A DNA stretch of 64,000 nt from Rhodococcus sp. SMB37 (GTDB lineage: Bacteria; Actinomycetota; Actinomycetes; Mycobacteriales; Mycobacteriaceae). Position numbers and translations under genes: made by a program. Each line of letters opens with the position of its first letter. The first letter of the stretch is position 1. Below the pieces are notes generated by a model. That model was not told where the DNA came from and did no database searches. It saw nothing but the letters and a program-made list of their open reading frames with translations. Positions 1 through 8,665 of this stretch are shown one piece after another. The stretch lies in the NCBI RefSeq assembly GCF_004345605.1, contig NZ_SLVY01000002.1, positions 310,001 to 374,000 of the forward strand, read 5' to 3'.

Positions 1-16
1 TGACGACACTGCTCAT
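1..16 (-). CDS. possible start of a gene that runs off the left edge
   Basis: On the minus strand an ATG at 16 opens a frame (MSSVV...) that leaves the window after five codons. It lies just downstream of the histidine kinase, whose stop is at 38-40. A second ATG at 41-39 overlaps that stop as ATGA. The two ATGs are the same site in two copies of a 25-base tandem repeat, so which is used cannot be decided here. Nothing can be said about the product. Confidence 0.25.
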
Positions 17-57
17 CTCGGTTCCCGGACTCACTGCTCATCTCGGTTCCCGGACTC
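8..57. repeat. 25-bp perfect tandem duplication
   Basis: Bases 8-32 and 33-57 are identical. The unit contains the end of the histidine kinase reading frame, its stop codon and the ATG of a possible downstream gene, so the duplication separates a junction that would otherwise be an ATGA overlap. Confidence 0.9.
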
Positions 58-1345
58 CGCCGGGGGGTACCGACGTCCAGTCGCGGGCCCCACCGAGGAA
101 CATCGCGAACAACGCGGGTCTGCGCCGCTGCAGTTCGAGGCGCCCACCGTCCGCTTCCGCGAGTGCGCGCGCGAGGGCCAGACCGACACCGGTGGATCCG
201 CGCCCGGAGAAGCCTCGTTCGAAGATGTGTGGCACGAGATCGTCGCTGACGCCCTCCCCTTCGTCGCTGACTTCGACACACACCGTCGAATCTCCCCGCA
301 TCGCAACCTCCCGAACGGCGACCGTGCAGGTTCCTCCTCCGTGAGCGAGAGCGTTGTCGACGAGAACCGCTACCGCTTCACGGAGGCGCGAGGCGGTCAC
401 GGACGAGCGCAGGGCCGGGTCACCTCGAAGCAGCAGCTCGCGGCCGGCATCCTGATAGGGGCCTCGCCAGTCCGCGATCACCCCCGCCAGTTCCCCCACC
501 ACGGACACCTCGGCGCGAAGTTCGGCGCCGCTGTTCCGCGACTGACGAACCAGCCCGTCGATGGCGACGGTGAGGCGATCCACCTGGGCCATCGCGGCTT
601 CTGCCTCCTCGACCACCGTCGGGTCCTCATGTGTGGAGAGTTCGTCGAGCCGCAATCTGATCGCGGTCATGCGGGAGCGGAGTTGATGGGAGACGTCGCC
701 GACGAGCGCGTGCTCGCGTTGCAGCCGCCCCGAGATCTCCACCGCCGCGGCGTCGAGGACGTCCGACACCCGGTCCAGTTCGACGATGGAATGACGCTGC
801 GGCACCGGCTTGAAGTCGCCCTCGGCGAGCCTGGCAGCACGCGCAGCGACATCGCGCAGCGGGAGGGCCAGCCGCCGGGCGGTGGCCACCGCGACCAGTG
901 CACCCACCGCGACGGACAGCAGCACGAGGAACCCGACCGCGGCGAGCACCTGCCGTTGCAGCGTGCGCATACCCTCGGAGGGCGCCTCGACCCGCAGCGA
1001 CCCCGAGGTACCCATCGACAAGGATTCGACGAGGGGGTTCGCCGGGGTGACGTCACCGATGTCGAGGCGCGCCGCTTCGTTCTCGGGAGTGGGATACACG
1101 GCGACCACCCGCCCACCGTCGGGTACGAGCAGGCGCAGCGAACTGGTGTCGAGTCCGCCGACCACAAGGCCGTCGGTGCCTTCCTGCGCAATGATCTCGT
1201 CGGACATCCGTTCGAGCCGATCCCGAAGGTCTCGGCGTGTGGTGTCCTCCACGAACAAGTAGGCAGTGAAAGCGAGGGGAAGCCCGAGCAGAAGAGCGAC
1301 GAGCAGCACCGCGGCCAGGACGGCGTTGAGGATGCGCCTGCGCAC
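38..1345 (-). CDS. sensor histidine kinase (HAMP, HisKA, HATPase)
   Basis: 435 aa. There is an N-terminal membrane segment (about residues 8-32), an extracytoplasmic stretch, a second membrane segment (about 133-155), then a HAMP linker. The H-box reads GDVSHQLRSRM with the phospho-accepting His at about 220. The ATP-binding part has the N-box Asn near 331, DEGEG at 361-365 and GVGLAL near 386. It should autophosphorylate and pass phosphate to the response regulator encoded just upstream on the same strand, 13 bases away. The stimulus is unknown. The 3' end lies in a 25-bp tandem duplication. Confidence 0.93.
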   Translation of the reverse strand: MRRRILNAVLAAVLLVALLLGLPLAFTAYLFVEDTTRRDLRDRLERMSDEIIAQEGTDGLVVGGLDTSSLRLLVPDGGRVVAVYPTPENEAARLDIGDVTPANPLVESLSMGTSGSLRVEAPSEGMRTLQRQVLAAVGFLVLLSVAVGALVAVATARRLALPLRDVAARAARLAEGDFKPVPQRHSIVELDRVSDVLDAAAVEISGRLQREHALVGDVSHQLRSRMTAIRLRLDELSTHEDPTVVEEAEAAMAQVDRLTVAIDGLVRQSRNSGAELRAEVSVVGELAGVIADWRGPYQDAGRELLLRGDPALRSSVTASRLREAVAVLVDNALAHGGGTCTVAVREVAMRGDSTVCVEVSDEGEGVSDDLVPHIFERGFSGRGSTGVGLALARALAEADGGRLELQRRRPALFAMFLGGARDWTSVPPGGVREPR

Positions 1346-1358
1346 CGTCGCGCCCCCT

Positions 1359-2042
1359 CTAGTCGGTGTTCAGCCGGAAACCGACCCCGCGCACGGTTGC
1401 GATGCGTCGTTCCCCCGCGGGCCCCTCGTCGCCGATCTTCCGGCGTAGCCACGACATGTGCATGTCGAGGGTCTTCGAACCTCGGAGGTCGGCGTCGCCC
1501 CACACTTCGTCGAGAATCGCGTCGCGTGAGACGACCTGACCGGCATGTTCGAGCAGGACACGCAGGAGTTCGTACTCCTTGTTGGCAAGGGTGACCTCGG
1601 AGCCGTCGACGAGAACCCGCCGGGCCGCGTGCTCGAGGCGGATGCCGGAGACCTCGACGACCTCGTCCGCGTCTCCACCACCGCGGCGGCGCAGCAGCGC
1701 CCGTACCCGCGCCATCAGTTCGGCGAGCCGGAACGGCTTGCCGACGTAGTCGTCGGCGCCGGCGTCGAGTCCCACTACGAAATCGACCTCGTCGGTGCGC
1801 GCGGTGAGCATCAGCACTGCCAGGTCGGAACGGTTCGCCCTGATCTGACGGCACACTTCGAGGCCGTCCATACCCGGCAGCCCGAGGTCGAGGATCAACA
1901 ACTCGTAGTTTCCGGAGAGCGCTTGTTCGAGCGCACTGGGACCGGCGGCCTCGATGGTCACCTCGTAGCCCTCACGCCCGAGGGCGCGGGACAGGGGCGC
2001 CGCGATGGCTTCGTCGTCTTCCGCTAGCAGAACGGCAGTCAC
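1359..2042 (-). CDS. OmpR/PhoB-type response regulator
   Basis: 227 aa. The receiver domain has the acidic pair D9-D10, the phosphoacceptor D52 (LLILDLGLPGMDG), a Thr in VLMLTAR and Lys in GKPF. A winged-helix domain fills the C-terminal half and ends in RIATVRGVGFRL, typical of the family. It is the partner of the kinase that follows it. The GTG start at 2042 lies six bases after a TAGGCT -10 element (2049-2054 on the complement), so the mRNA is probably leaderless. Target genes are not visible. Confidence 0.94.
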   Translation of the reverse strand: MTAVLLAEDDEAIAAPLSRALGREGYEVTIEAAGPSALEQALSGNYELLILDLGLPGMDGLEVCRQIRANRSDLAVLMLTARTDEVDFVVGLDAGADDYVGKPFRLAELMARVRALLRRRGGGDADEVVEVSGIRLEHAARRVLVDGSEVTLANKEYELLRVLLEHAGQVVSRDAILDEVWGDADLRGSKTLDMHMSWLRRKIGDEGPAGERRIATVRGVGFRLNTD

Positions 2043-2090
2043 TCGCTCAGCCTACGGACAATGCGGTGGGAAACCAGATCACCACGCCAG

Positions 2091-2654
2091 TCACCACGCC
2101 TTCCGATGTCTCTCGCCTTCACCCGACGGTGGCGCCACTGACCGGCCGGTGGACGACTCGCCCTGCGCATCGAAGGCCGTCCGGTACAGCAACGTGTGGA
2201 CCTTCTGGACATCGGGGATGTCGTCGAACTCGAGTGGGTCGTCTGCCGCAGAAACCACGACGAGCGTGCCTGTGCGCAGGAGCCGGTCGACCAGTCCGTG
2301 CCGGAACTGCACGTTGCTGATCCGCCCCATCGGGATGTCGATACCGGAATGGGTGATCACGCCCTGGCGCACGAGGACCCGCCGATCCGTGACGATGAAA
2401 TGCGTGGTCAGCCACCGGATCAACGGCGCGAGACACCGCCACCCCATGAGGACGGCCCACAACACCAGAACCGCGATGACCAGGAAAGTGGACGCCCCAC
2501 CGTCCAGGCGGGTCTGCGCGAGCCCCACGAGGAACCCGGCGACAGCCGTGGCCAGCAAAAAGACGATGACCGGAACGATCAGCATCTTCGCGTGTGGATG
2601 CCGGTGGAGTAGCAGGTTCTCATCCGGTGCGAGGGCGTCCTCCGGGTATCCCAT
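2091..2654 (-). CDS. PH-domain (bPH2/YdbS-like) membrane protein
   Basis: 187 aa from the ATG at 2654. The reading frame is open further upstream, but that part is Arg-rich and looks non-coding. Two adjacent hydrophobic segments (about residues 27-75) are followed by a bacterial PH-like region with the typical run FIVTDRRVLVRQGVI and later IPMGRISNVQF. It is predicted to sit in the inner membrane with the PH domain in the cytoplasm. It lies directly downstream of birA, as Rv3278c does in M. tuberculosis. Function unknown. Confidence 0.85.
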   Translation of the reverse strand: MGYPEDALAPDENLLLHRHPHAKMLIVPVIVFLLATAVAGFLVGLAQTRLDGGASTFLVIAVLVLWAVLMGWRCLAPLIRWLTTHFIVTDRRVLVRQGVITHSGIDIPMGRISNVQFRHGLVDRLLRTGTLVVVSAADDPLEFDDIPDVQKVHTLLYRTAFDAQGESSTGRSVAPPSGEGERHRKAW

Positions 2655-2677
2655 GGGCACCACGATTGCACATAGGT

Positions 2678-3526
2678 CTACACCGGCCGCAGGTGCGTGA
2701 TGTCGCCGGCAGCGACCGCGACGGGCTCGCCCTCGCCGTCCGGTTGGATGACGATGCGGCCCTGCTCGTCGATGTTCACGGCGACCCCGTGCAGTTCGGT
2801 GTCGCCGGGCAGGATCGCGCGCACCCGCCTGCCGATTGTGCTGCACCGATCCCGGTACGCGTCGGCAGCGACCGTCGGATCCCAGCCGTGCCGTTCCCAT
2901 TGCCGGATGCGCTCACCGAACGAGGTCAGCAAAGCCTCTGCCAGCCTCGTGCGATCGAGTTCGCCGGCCCCGGCGAGCAGCAGTGACGTCGCCGTGGGCA
3001 CCGGCAATTCGTCCTCGGTGAGGGTGACGTTGAGCCCGACACCGACGACAACCGTGGGAACCGGGGCCGTCGACGCGACCTCAACGAGGATGCCGGCGAG
3101 TTTGCGGCCGTCGACGAGAACGTCGTTGGGCCATTTGAGCTCGGCCGGAACGCCGGTGACCTGGTGGATAGCGTCGACCGTCGCGATGCCCGTGAGCAGC
3201 GGAAGCCAACCGAGATCGGGAAGGGCGACACCCGGCAGCTTCAGCAGCACCGACACGATCACCTGCGCCCCGGGAATTCCGTTCCAGGCGCGCGAGTGCC
3301 GCCCGCGTCCGCCACTCTGGAACTCGGCGAGCAGCACCCGGCGGTCGCCGGATGCGGCCTCGGCGAGCAGGTCGGCGTTCGTCGACCCCGTCTCGTCGAC
3401 GACATCGAGGCGTTCGTAGAACCCCGCGCTGCTCCCGGCACCGTCGACCAGCACTTTCCGCAAACGCGACACGTCGAGCGGCGATCGCGGATCGGGGTCG
3501 TTCGGCAATTCGGGGTTACGCGGCAT
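2678..3526 (-). CDS. birA: biotin--[acetyl-CoA-carboxylase] ligase
   Basis: 282 aa. It activates biotin as biotinyl-AMP and attaches it to the carrier lysine of biotin enzymes, here most likely AccA3 encoded 7 kb away. GRGRHSRAW at about 73-81 is the biotin/ATP loop and KWPNDV at 131-136 is the conserved catalytic segment. There is no N-terminal DNA-binding domain, so this is a ligase without repressor function. It is divergent from accD5, as in mycobacteria. The ATG lies six bases after TAGGCT (3533-3538 on the complement), so it is probably leaderless. Confidence 0.95.
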   Translation of the reverse strand: MPRNPELPNDPDPRSPLDVSRLRKVLVDGAGSSAGFYERLDVVDETGSTNADLLAEAASGDRRVLLAEFQSGGRGRHSRAWNGIPGAQVIVSVLLKLPGVALPDLGWLPLLTGIATVDAIHQVTGVPAELKWPNDVLVDGRKLAGILVEVASTAPVPTVVVGVGLNVTLTEDELPVPTATSLLLAGAGELDRTRLAEALLTSFGERIRQWERHGWDPTVAADAYRDRCSTIGRRVRAILPGDTELHGVAVNIDEQGRIVIQPDGEGEPVAVAAGDITHLRPV

Positions 3527-3642
3527 GGGTCCAGCCTAAAGTGGGCGAACATTGGTACTGGCCGGTAGCTTCAGTTCAATCATTCAACGCACACGGACCT
3601 CCGTGCGGCAGTGCAGATTGACGATCGCTAAGCTGACTGCCC

Positions 3643-5283
3643 ATGACCACTGTCCAGGAGCCGTCCGCGCCCGAGGCGGCGAGTACGCCCGATATCCACA
3701 CCACCGCTGGCAAGCTGGCAGACCTGCGCGAACGCCAGGCCAAGTCGCAGGCTCCGGTCGGTGAAGCAGCCATCGAGAAGGTCCACGCCAAGGGCAAGAT
3801 GACCGCCCGCGAGCGCATCACCGCGCTCCTCGACGAAGGCTCGTTCGTCGAGATCGATGCGCTCGCCCGCCACCGCAGCACCAATTTCGGCCTCGCCGAC
3901 AACCGTCCCATCGGCGACGGCGTCGTCACCGGTTACGGCACGGTCGACGGCCGCGACGTCTGCGTGTTCTCCCAGGACGCGACCGTCTTCGGTGGCAGCC
4001 TCGGTGAGGTCTACGGCGAGAAGATCGTCAAGGTCATGGATCTGGCGCTTCGCACCGGCCGACCGTTGATCGGCATCAACGAAGGCGCCGGCGCTCGGAT
4101 CCAGGAAGGCGTTGTCTCCCTCGGCCTCTACGGCGAGATCTTCCACCGCAACGTGCAGGCCTCCGGCGTGATCCCCCAGATCTCGCTGATCATGGGCCCC
4201 GCTGCCGGCGGGCACGTCTACTCCCCCGCCCTGACCGACTTCGTGGTGATGGTCGACAAGACCAGCCAGATGTTCGTCACCGGCCCCGATGTCATCAAGA
4301 CCGTCACCGGCGAAGACGTCACCATGGAAGACCTCGGTGGCGCTCACACCCACATGGTCAAGTCGGGTGTCGCCCATTACGTCGGAAGCGACGAGCAGGA
4401 CGCCCTCGACTACGTCAAGGATCTGCTCTCCTACCTGCCGTCGAACAACCAGGCCGCGGCGCCGCGCATGGCCCCGACAGATCCGATCGCCGGCTCCATC
4501 GAAGATTCGCTCACCGACGAGGATCTCGATCTCGACACGATCATCCCGGATTCCGCGAACCAGCCGTACGACATGCACGAGGTCATCCGTCGCCTCCTCG
4601 ACGACGACGAGTTCCTCGAAGTTCAGGCCGAACGCGCCCAGAACATCATCGTGGGCTTCGGTCGCGTCGACGGCCGCAGCGTCGGCATCGTCGCCAACCA
4701 GCCGACGCAGTTCGCCGGCTGCCTCGACATCGACGCCTCCGAGAAGGCCGCCCGCTTCGTGCGCACCTGCGACGCGTTCAACGTCCCGATCATCACGCTG
4801 GTCGACGTCCCCGGTTTCCTGCCCGGCACCGAGCAGGAGTACAACGGCATCATCCGCCGCGGCGCGAAGCTCCTCTACGCGTACGGCGAGGCGACTGTCG
4901 GCAAGATCACCGTCATCACCCGCAAGGCCTACGGCGGCGCGTACGACGTGATGGGCTCGAAGCACATGGGTGCCGACCTCAACCTCGCGTGGCCGACCGC
5001 GCAGATCGCCGTCATGGGCGCCTCGGGTGCCGTCGGGTTCGTGTACCGCGGCAAGCTCAAGGACGCCGCCGCAAACGGCGAGGACGTCGACGCACTGCGC
5101 CTCGAGCTGCAGAACGAGTACGAGGACACCCTCGTGAATCCATACGTCGCGGCAGAGCGCGGTTACGTCGACGCGGTCATCCCGCCGTCGCACACCCGCG
5201 GCCAGATCGTGTCCGCACTGCGACTGCTCGAGCGCAAGATGGTCTCGCTCCCGCCGAAGAAGCATGGGAACATTCCGCTGTGA
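3643..5283 (+). CDS. accD5: acyl-CoA (propionyl-CoA) carboxylase beta subunit
   Basis: 546 aa, the usual length for AccD5/PccB. It is the carboxyltransferase that moves CO2 from biotin on the alpha subunit to acyl-CoA, giving methylmalonyl-CoA from propionyl-CoA. The N- and C-terminal crotonase-like halves are complete. The Asp in [10 protein letters not shown] matches the position that favours propionyl-CoA in characterised AccD5/PccB enzymes. The stop overlaps the GTG of the epsilon subunit. A TAAGCT element at 3629-3634, eight bases before the ATG, suggests a leaderless or very short leader. Confidence 0.95.
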   Translation: MTTVQEPSAPEAASTPDIHTTAGKLADLRERQAKSQAPVGEAAIEKVHAKGKMTARERITALLDEGSFVEIDALARHRSTNFGLADNRPIGDGVVTGYGTVDGRDVCVFSQDATVFGGSLGEVYGEKIVKVMDLALRTGRPLIGINEGAGARIQEGVVSLGLYGEIFHRNVQASGVIPQISLIMGPAAGGHVYSPALTDFVVMVDKTSQMFVTGPDVIKTVTGEDVTMEDLGGAHTHMVKSGVAHYVGSDEQDALDYVKDLLSYLPSNNQAAAPRMAPTDPIAGSIEDSLTDEDLDLDTIIPDSANQPYDMHEVIRRLLDDDEFLEVQAERAQNIIVGFGRVDGRSVGIVANQPTQFAGCLDIDASEKAARFVRTCDAFNVPIITLVDVPGFLPGTEQEYNGIIRRGAKLLYAYGEATVGKITVITRKAYGGAYDVMGSKHMGADLNLAWPTAQIAVMGASGAVGFVYRGKLKDAAANGEDVDALRLELQNEYEDTLVNPYVAAERGYVDAVIPPSHTRGQIVSALRLLERKMVSLPPKKHGNIPL

Positions 5284-5597
5284 CCGCGCTGACCGAGGAA
5301 GAGATCATCACTGACGCAGAGCTGACCGCCGTGACCGACGGTGCCCTCGAGGGCACCGACACCCCGGCGACCGCGAACGCAGAGCCTGCAGCGGACTCCG
5401 ACGCACCCGCAATCCGGATCGTGAAGGGCAACCCGACCGACGCCGATGTCGCAGCGTTGGTCACGGTGCTCGCGGCTGCCGCCGCGGACGGCGCACCCGA
5501 GGGCGACGGCAAGCCGCCGGAGACATGGGGCGACCCCACCCGGATGCACCGCCAGTGGGCTCCGTTCTCGCCGTATTCGTACCCCAACCGCGGCTGA
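5280..5597 (+). CDS. accE5: acyl-CoA carboxylase epsilon subunit
   Basis: 105 aa from a GTG that overlaps the accD5 stop by four bases, so the two are likely translationally coupled. The N-terminal half is acidic and Ala-rich. The C-terminal half carries the epsilon-family pattern ([20 protein letters not shown], then WGDPTRMHR and a terminal SPYSYPNRG). In mycobacteria and Streptomyces this small subunit stabilises and activates the AccA3-AccD5 complex. The function assignment rests on family knowledge and position. Confidence 0.9.
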   Translation: MTALTEEEIITDAELTAVTDGALEGTDTPATANAEPAADSDAPAIRIVKGNPTDADVAALVTVLAAAAADGAPEGDGKPPETWGDPTRMHRQWAPFSPYSYPNRG

Positions 5598-5600
5598 TCG

Positions 5601-6263
5601 ATGCCCCGTCTGGTCCTCGCCTCGGCGTCGCCGGCACGGTTGTCCGTGCTGCGCGGCGCCGGGGTCGAGCCGCTCGTACAGGTGTCGGAAGTCGACGAAG
5701 ACGCGATCATCGCAGAACTCGGCCCGGACGCGGCACCGGAAGTCGTGGTCACGACGTTGGCCCGCGCCAAGGCCACGGACGTTCTGCACAAGCTGACCGC
5801 AGAAGGCCACACCCTCGAAGGCCACGACGATCTCGTCGTGATCGGCTGCGATTCGATGCTGCTGTTCGACGGGAAACTTCAGGGCAAACCCGGCACCGCC
5901 GAGGTGGCCCGAGCCCGATGGAAGCGCATGTCCGGGCACAGCGCGGAGTTGCTGACCGGCCACAGTGTGCTGCGTGCGCGCGGCGGGCAGATCGTTGCGC
6001 AGGCCGAAGACCATTCCGGCACAACGGTGCGTTTCGGCACCCCCTCCGATGCCGACCTCGAGGCCTACCTCGCGACCGGAGAGGCATTGCAGGTCGCCGG
6101 AGCGTTCACACTCGACGGCCTAGGCGGCTGGTTCATCGACGGTATCGAGGGCGATCCGTCGTCCGTGATCGGGATCGGTCTGCCGCTCGTCCGGAGACTC
6201 CTCGCCGATGCGGGGATCTCCGTCGCGGATCTCTGGTCCTCGAACCCCTCAGCGCATGAGTGA
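5601..6263 (+). CDS. maf: Maf-family nucleoside triphosphate pyrophosphatase
   Basis: 220 aa. Maf proteins hydrolyse the alpha-beta phosphate bond of non-canonical or damaged nucleotides. The N-terminal [12 protein letters not shown] loop and the acidic catalytic segment [14 protein letters not shown] are present, as is the [17 protein letters not shown] block. It starts three bases after the epsilon-subunit stop and overlaps the next gene by eight bases, so it is part of the accD5 operon. The exact substrate cannot be read from sequence. Confidence 0.93.
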   Translation: MPRLVLASASPARLSVLRGAGVEPLVQVSEVDEDAIIAELGPDAAPEVVVTTLARAKATDVLHKLTAEGHTLEGHDDLVVIGCDSMLLFDGKLQGKPGTAEVARARWKRMSGHSAELLTGHSVLRARGGQIVAQAEDHSGTTVRFGTPSDADLEAYLATGEALQVAGAFTLDGLGGWFIDGIEGDPSSVIGIGLPLVRRLLADAGISVADLWSSNPSAHE

Positions 6264-6834
6264 CCGCGGCGCGTCGGAAGCAAGCTTCGAGCGCCTCCGA
6301 CAGGAACCGTTCTTCGAGGTGGTCGTCGACCTGGTCGCGGGCTACCTCGCCACCGCATTCGACGATCCGCAATCGGTCGCGGGCGAGAAGTGGACGTTGA
6401 GTTGCCTCCCGACGACCAACGAGAAGGCCGGCATGACCCGACTGTTCTCGCTCGACGTCGGGCCGCTCGAGGTCGTCTACGTCGACCAGTACACCGAGGA
6501 CGGCGAGACGGTCGACTACCGCACGGTGATGGTCACCTCGACCTCCGCTCTGGTGCGGCAGCTCGGATGTCCGCTCGACGAGCTTCTCCTGCGCTACCCG
6601 CTGCTGCGTTTCCGCCCGGTCGAGGATGCGTCCGCGGGAGGCGACGCCGTGGCGATCGACTGGTTCCTCTCCGACGAGGGCGCCGACGATCAGTTCTTCA
6701 CGCTGCCACTCGACGAGTCCACCATCGGACCTCTGGCAGCGCTGCTGGCCGATAACGCCGACGGCCCGAGCCCCCGGCCCCACAACCGATGGTTCGCGCA
6801 GTATGTGCTCGACGCGCTGGAAGACGATGACTGA
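6256..6834 (+). CDS. hypothetical protein, paralogue of the gene at 25339
   Basis: 192 aa from the ATG at 6256, which overlaps the end of maf. The upstream extension of the frame lies inside maf and is rejected. I do not recognise a named family. The central part, around [16 protein letters not shown] and [11 protein letters not shown], resembles EYWSVVCLPSVGAS and CLYVDTSIRED in the product of the gene at 25339. Both then have a similar layout to a C-terminal Trp-containing segment. No membrane segment or signal peptide is evident, so it is presumably cytoplasmic. Confidence 0.8.
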   Translation: MSDRGASEASFERLRQEPFFEVVVDLVAGYLATAFDDPQSVAGEKWTLSCLPTTNEKAGMTRLFSLDVGPLEVVYVDQYTEDGETVDYRTVMVTSTSALVRQLGCPLDELLLRYPLLRFRPVEDASAGGDAVAIDWFLSDEGADDQFFTLPLDESTIGPLAALLADNADGPSPRPHNRWFAQYVLDALEDDD

Positions 6835-6899
6835 AATCCCTGCGATCGACGTGCTCTTCCGCATGCAGGTGAAGTCGACCCGCTGACCGCGGTTCTCGG

Positions 6900-7298
6900 T
6901 CACATCCCTGTCGTAGAGCGACGCAACGCCGTGACCATCGCATCTGCCTTCGACTTCGCGCGGTCGGCGTCGACGCCGGTGAACAGCTCGTCGACCGACT
7001 CGTGCCACAGCTCGCGCCAGCGCTCGAAACGCTCGGGGGTCAACCCGTATTTCCCGTGTAATGCGCGGTGAACGGGTGTGAACGAGCCCTCGTAGCGCGT
7101 CGTGCGGAAGAGGATCTGTTCCCAGAAGTCACCGACGACCACGAGGTGCTCGTCGAGTCCGACGATCGCGAGCACCTCGAAGACCGGGGCCAGCAGAGGA
7201 TCCACCATGGCCTGTTCGTAGAAGTGCTTCACCAACGCGTCGATGTCGGCACGCGACGAGAGTTCGGTGCGGTGGGGTCGACTGGAGGTCACGCCCAC
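6900..7298 (-). CDS. group III truncated haemoglobin
   Basis: 132 aa, the length of a 2-on-2 globin. The B-helix has [16 protein letters not shown] with Tyr at the B10 position. The E-helix region has [15 protein letters not shown], and the F-helix [10 protein letters not shown] carries the proximal His, followed by [10 protein letters not shown]. These fit group III (Ctb-like) globins, which bind O2 or NO and are linked to nitrosative or low-oxygen stress in Campylobacter. Here it is a single gene, convergent with the hypothetical gene on its left and divergent from sseA. No regulator is adjacent. Confidence 0.88.
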   Translation of the reverse strand: MGVTSSRPHRTELSSRADIDALVKHFYEQAMVDPLLAPVFEVLAIVGLDEHLVVVGDFWEQILFRTTRYEGSFTPVHRALHGKYGLTPERFERWRELWHESVDELFTGVDADRAKSKADAMVTALRRSTTGM

Positions 7299-7354
7299 CG
7301 AAGGTACCGCCTAGAATCGACGACGCACCTGCCACCACTGCCTCAGGAGCCCCT

Positions 7355-8248
7355 GTGCCCGTCGCGCCCGACCCCACCACCTCCTTCGCTGCCTATGCAG
7401 ACCCCGGCCGCCTCGTGTCCTCCGAGTGGCTGTCCGCTCATCTGGGCCACCCCGAGGTCAAGGTCGTCGAATCCGACGAAGACGTGCTCCTCTACGACGT
7501 CGGACACATCCCCGGTGCGGTGAAGATCGACTGGCACCTCGATCTCAACGACCCGGTCACCCGCGACTACATCGACGGCGCTGCGTTCGCCGCGCTCATG
7601 GATCGCAAAGGAATCCGGCGCACCGACACCGTGGTGATCTACGGCGACAAATCCAACTGGTGGGCCGCGTACGCCCTGTGGGTGTTCACGCTGTTCGGTC
7701 ACGAGGACGTCCGCTTGCTCGACGGCGGCCGCGACGCCTGGATCTCCGAGAACCGCGACACCACCCTCGACATTCCCGTCACCACGACGAGCGGCTACCC
7801 CGTAGTCGAGCGCAACGACGCGCCCATCCGGGCCTTCAAAGGGGACGTGCTCGACCACCTGGGCAGGGGCCCGCTGGTGGATGTCCGGTCTCCGCAGGAG
7901 TACACCGGCGAACGTACCCACATGCCCGACTACCCGGAGGAAGGCGCGCTGCGCGGCGGCCACATCCCCACCGCGGTGTCGATCCCGTGGGCGAAGGCCG
8001 CGGCACCGGACGGCCGATTCCGTTCACGCGCCGAGCTCGACGAGATCTATGCGGGTATCGGCAAGGACGACGACGTCGTCGCGTACTGCCGCATCGGTGA
8101 GCGGTCGAGCCACACTTGGTTCGTGCTGACTCATCTCCTCGGATACCCGAACGTGCGGAACTACGACGGCTCGTGGACCGAGTGGGGCAACGCCGTGCGC
8201 GTCCCGATCGCCAAGGGCGAGGAGCCGGGAGCCGTTCCCGCGTCATGA
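7355..8248 (+). CDS. sseA: thiosulfate sulfurtransferase, two rhodanese domains
   Basis: 297 aa with an inactive N-terminal and an active C-terminal rhodanese domain. The catalytic Cys is residue 245 in the loop CRIGERS, the form seen in actinobacterial SseA/CysA-type enzymes. It takes sulfane sulfur from a donor such as thiosulfate or 3-mercaptopyruvate onto this Cys. The stop overlaps the ATG of a SufE-type protein, which suggests sulfur is handed from one to the other. Start is GTG. Confidence 0.93.
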   Translation: MPVAPDPTTSFAAYADPGRLVSSEWLSAHLGHPEVKVVESDEDVLLYDVGHIPGAVKIDWHLDLNDPVTRDYIDGAAFAALMDRKGIRRTDTVVIYGDKSNWWAAYALWVFTLFGHEDVRLLDGGRDAWISENRDTTLDIPVTTTSGYPVVERNDAPIRAFKGDVLDHLGRGPLVDVRSPQEYTGERTHMPDYPEEGALRGGHIPTAVSIPWAKAAAPDGRFRSRAELDEIYAGIGKDDDVVAYCRIGERSSHTWFVLTHLLGYPNVRNYDGSWTEWGNAVRVPIAKGEEPGAVPAS

Positions 8249-8658
8249 GCATTCCCGCACCGCTCGCCGAGATCGTCGACGACTTCGCCGCCGTCGAGGG
8301 CCAGGACAAACTGCAATTGCTCCTCGAGTTCAGCCGCGAACTGCCTCCGCTGCCGCCTGAACTCGAGGAAGCGGCGATGGAGCCGGTCCCCGAATGTCAG
8401 TCGCCCCTGTTCCTTTCCGTCGACGCCGCCGACCGGGCGCACGTGAAGCTGTATTTCAGTGCGCCCGCAGAGGCACCCACCACGCGTGGTTTCGCGTCGA
8501 TCCTGCATCAGGGACTCGACGGGCTCAGCGCACAGGAGATCCTCGACGTTCCCGACGACTTCTACTCGGATCTCGGTCTCGCCGACGCCGTCAGCCCGCT
8601 GCGACTGCGCGGCATGAGCGCGATGCTTGCGCGCATCAAACGGCATCTGCGAGCCTGA
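8245..8658 (+). CDS. SufE family sulfur-acceptor protein
   Basis: 137 aa from an ATG overlapping the sseA stop (ATGA). Cys51 in [11 protein letters not shown] is the SufE sulfur-accepting residue. SufE proteins accept persulfide from a desulfurase and pass it on for Fe-S assembly. No suf operon is nearby, so coupling to the rhodanese is the likely role. This matches the sseA-Rv3284 pair of M. tuberculosis. Confidence 0.9.
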   Translation: MSIPAPLAEIVDDFAAVEGQDKLQLLLEFSRELPPLPPELEEAAMEPVPECQSPLFLSVDAADRAHVKLYFSAPAEAPTTRGFASILHQGLDGLSAQEILDVPDDFYSDLGLADAVSPLRLRGMSAMLARIKRHLRA

Positions 8659-8665
8659 CGGTTCC

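Noticed and set aside
227-1594. 455-codon frame opposite the histidine kinase and regulator
   Set aside because: It covers two clearly coding genes on the other strand and has no family features.
3628-5265. 545-codon open frame opposite accD5
   Set aside because: It is antisense to a well-supported carboxylase gene. Its protein is rich in Asp/Val/Gly/Leu with no recognisable domain, as expected from the complement of high-GC codons.
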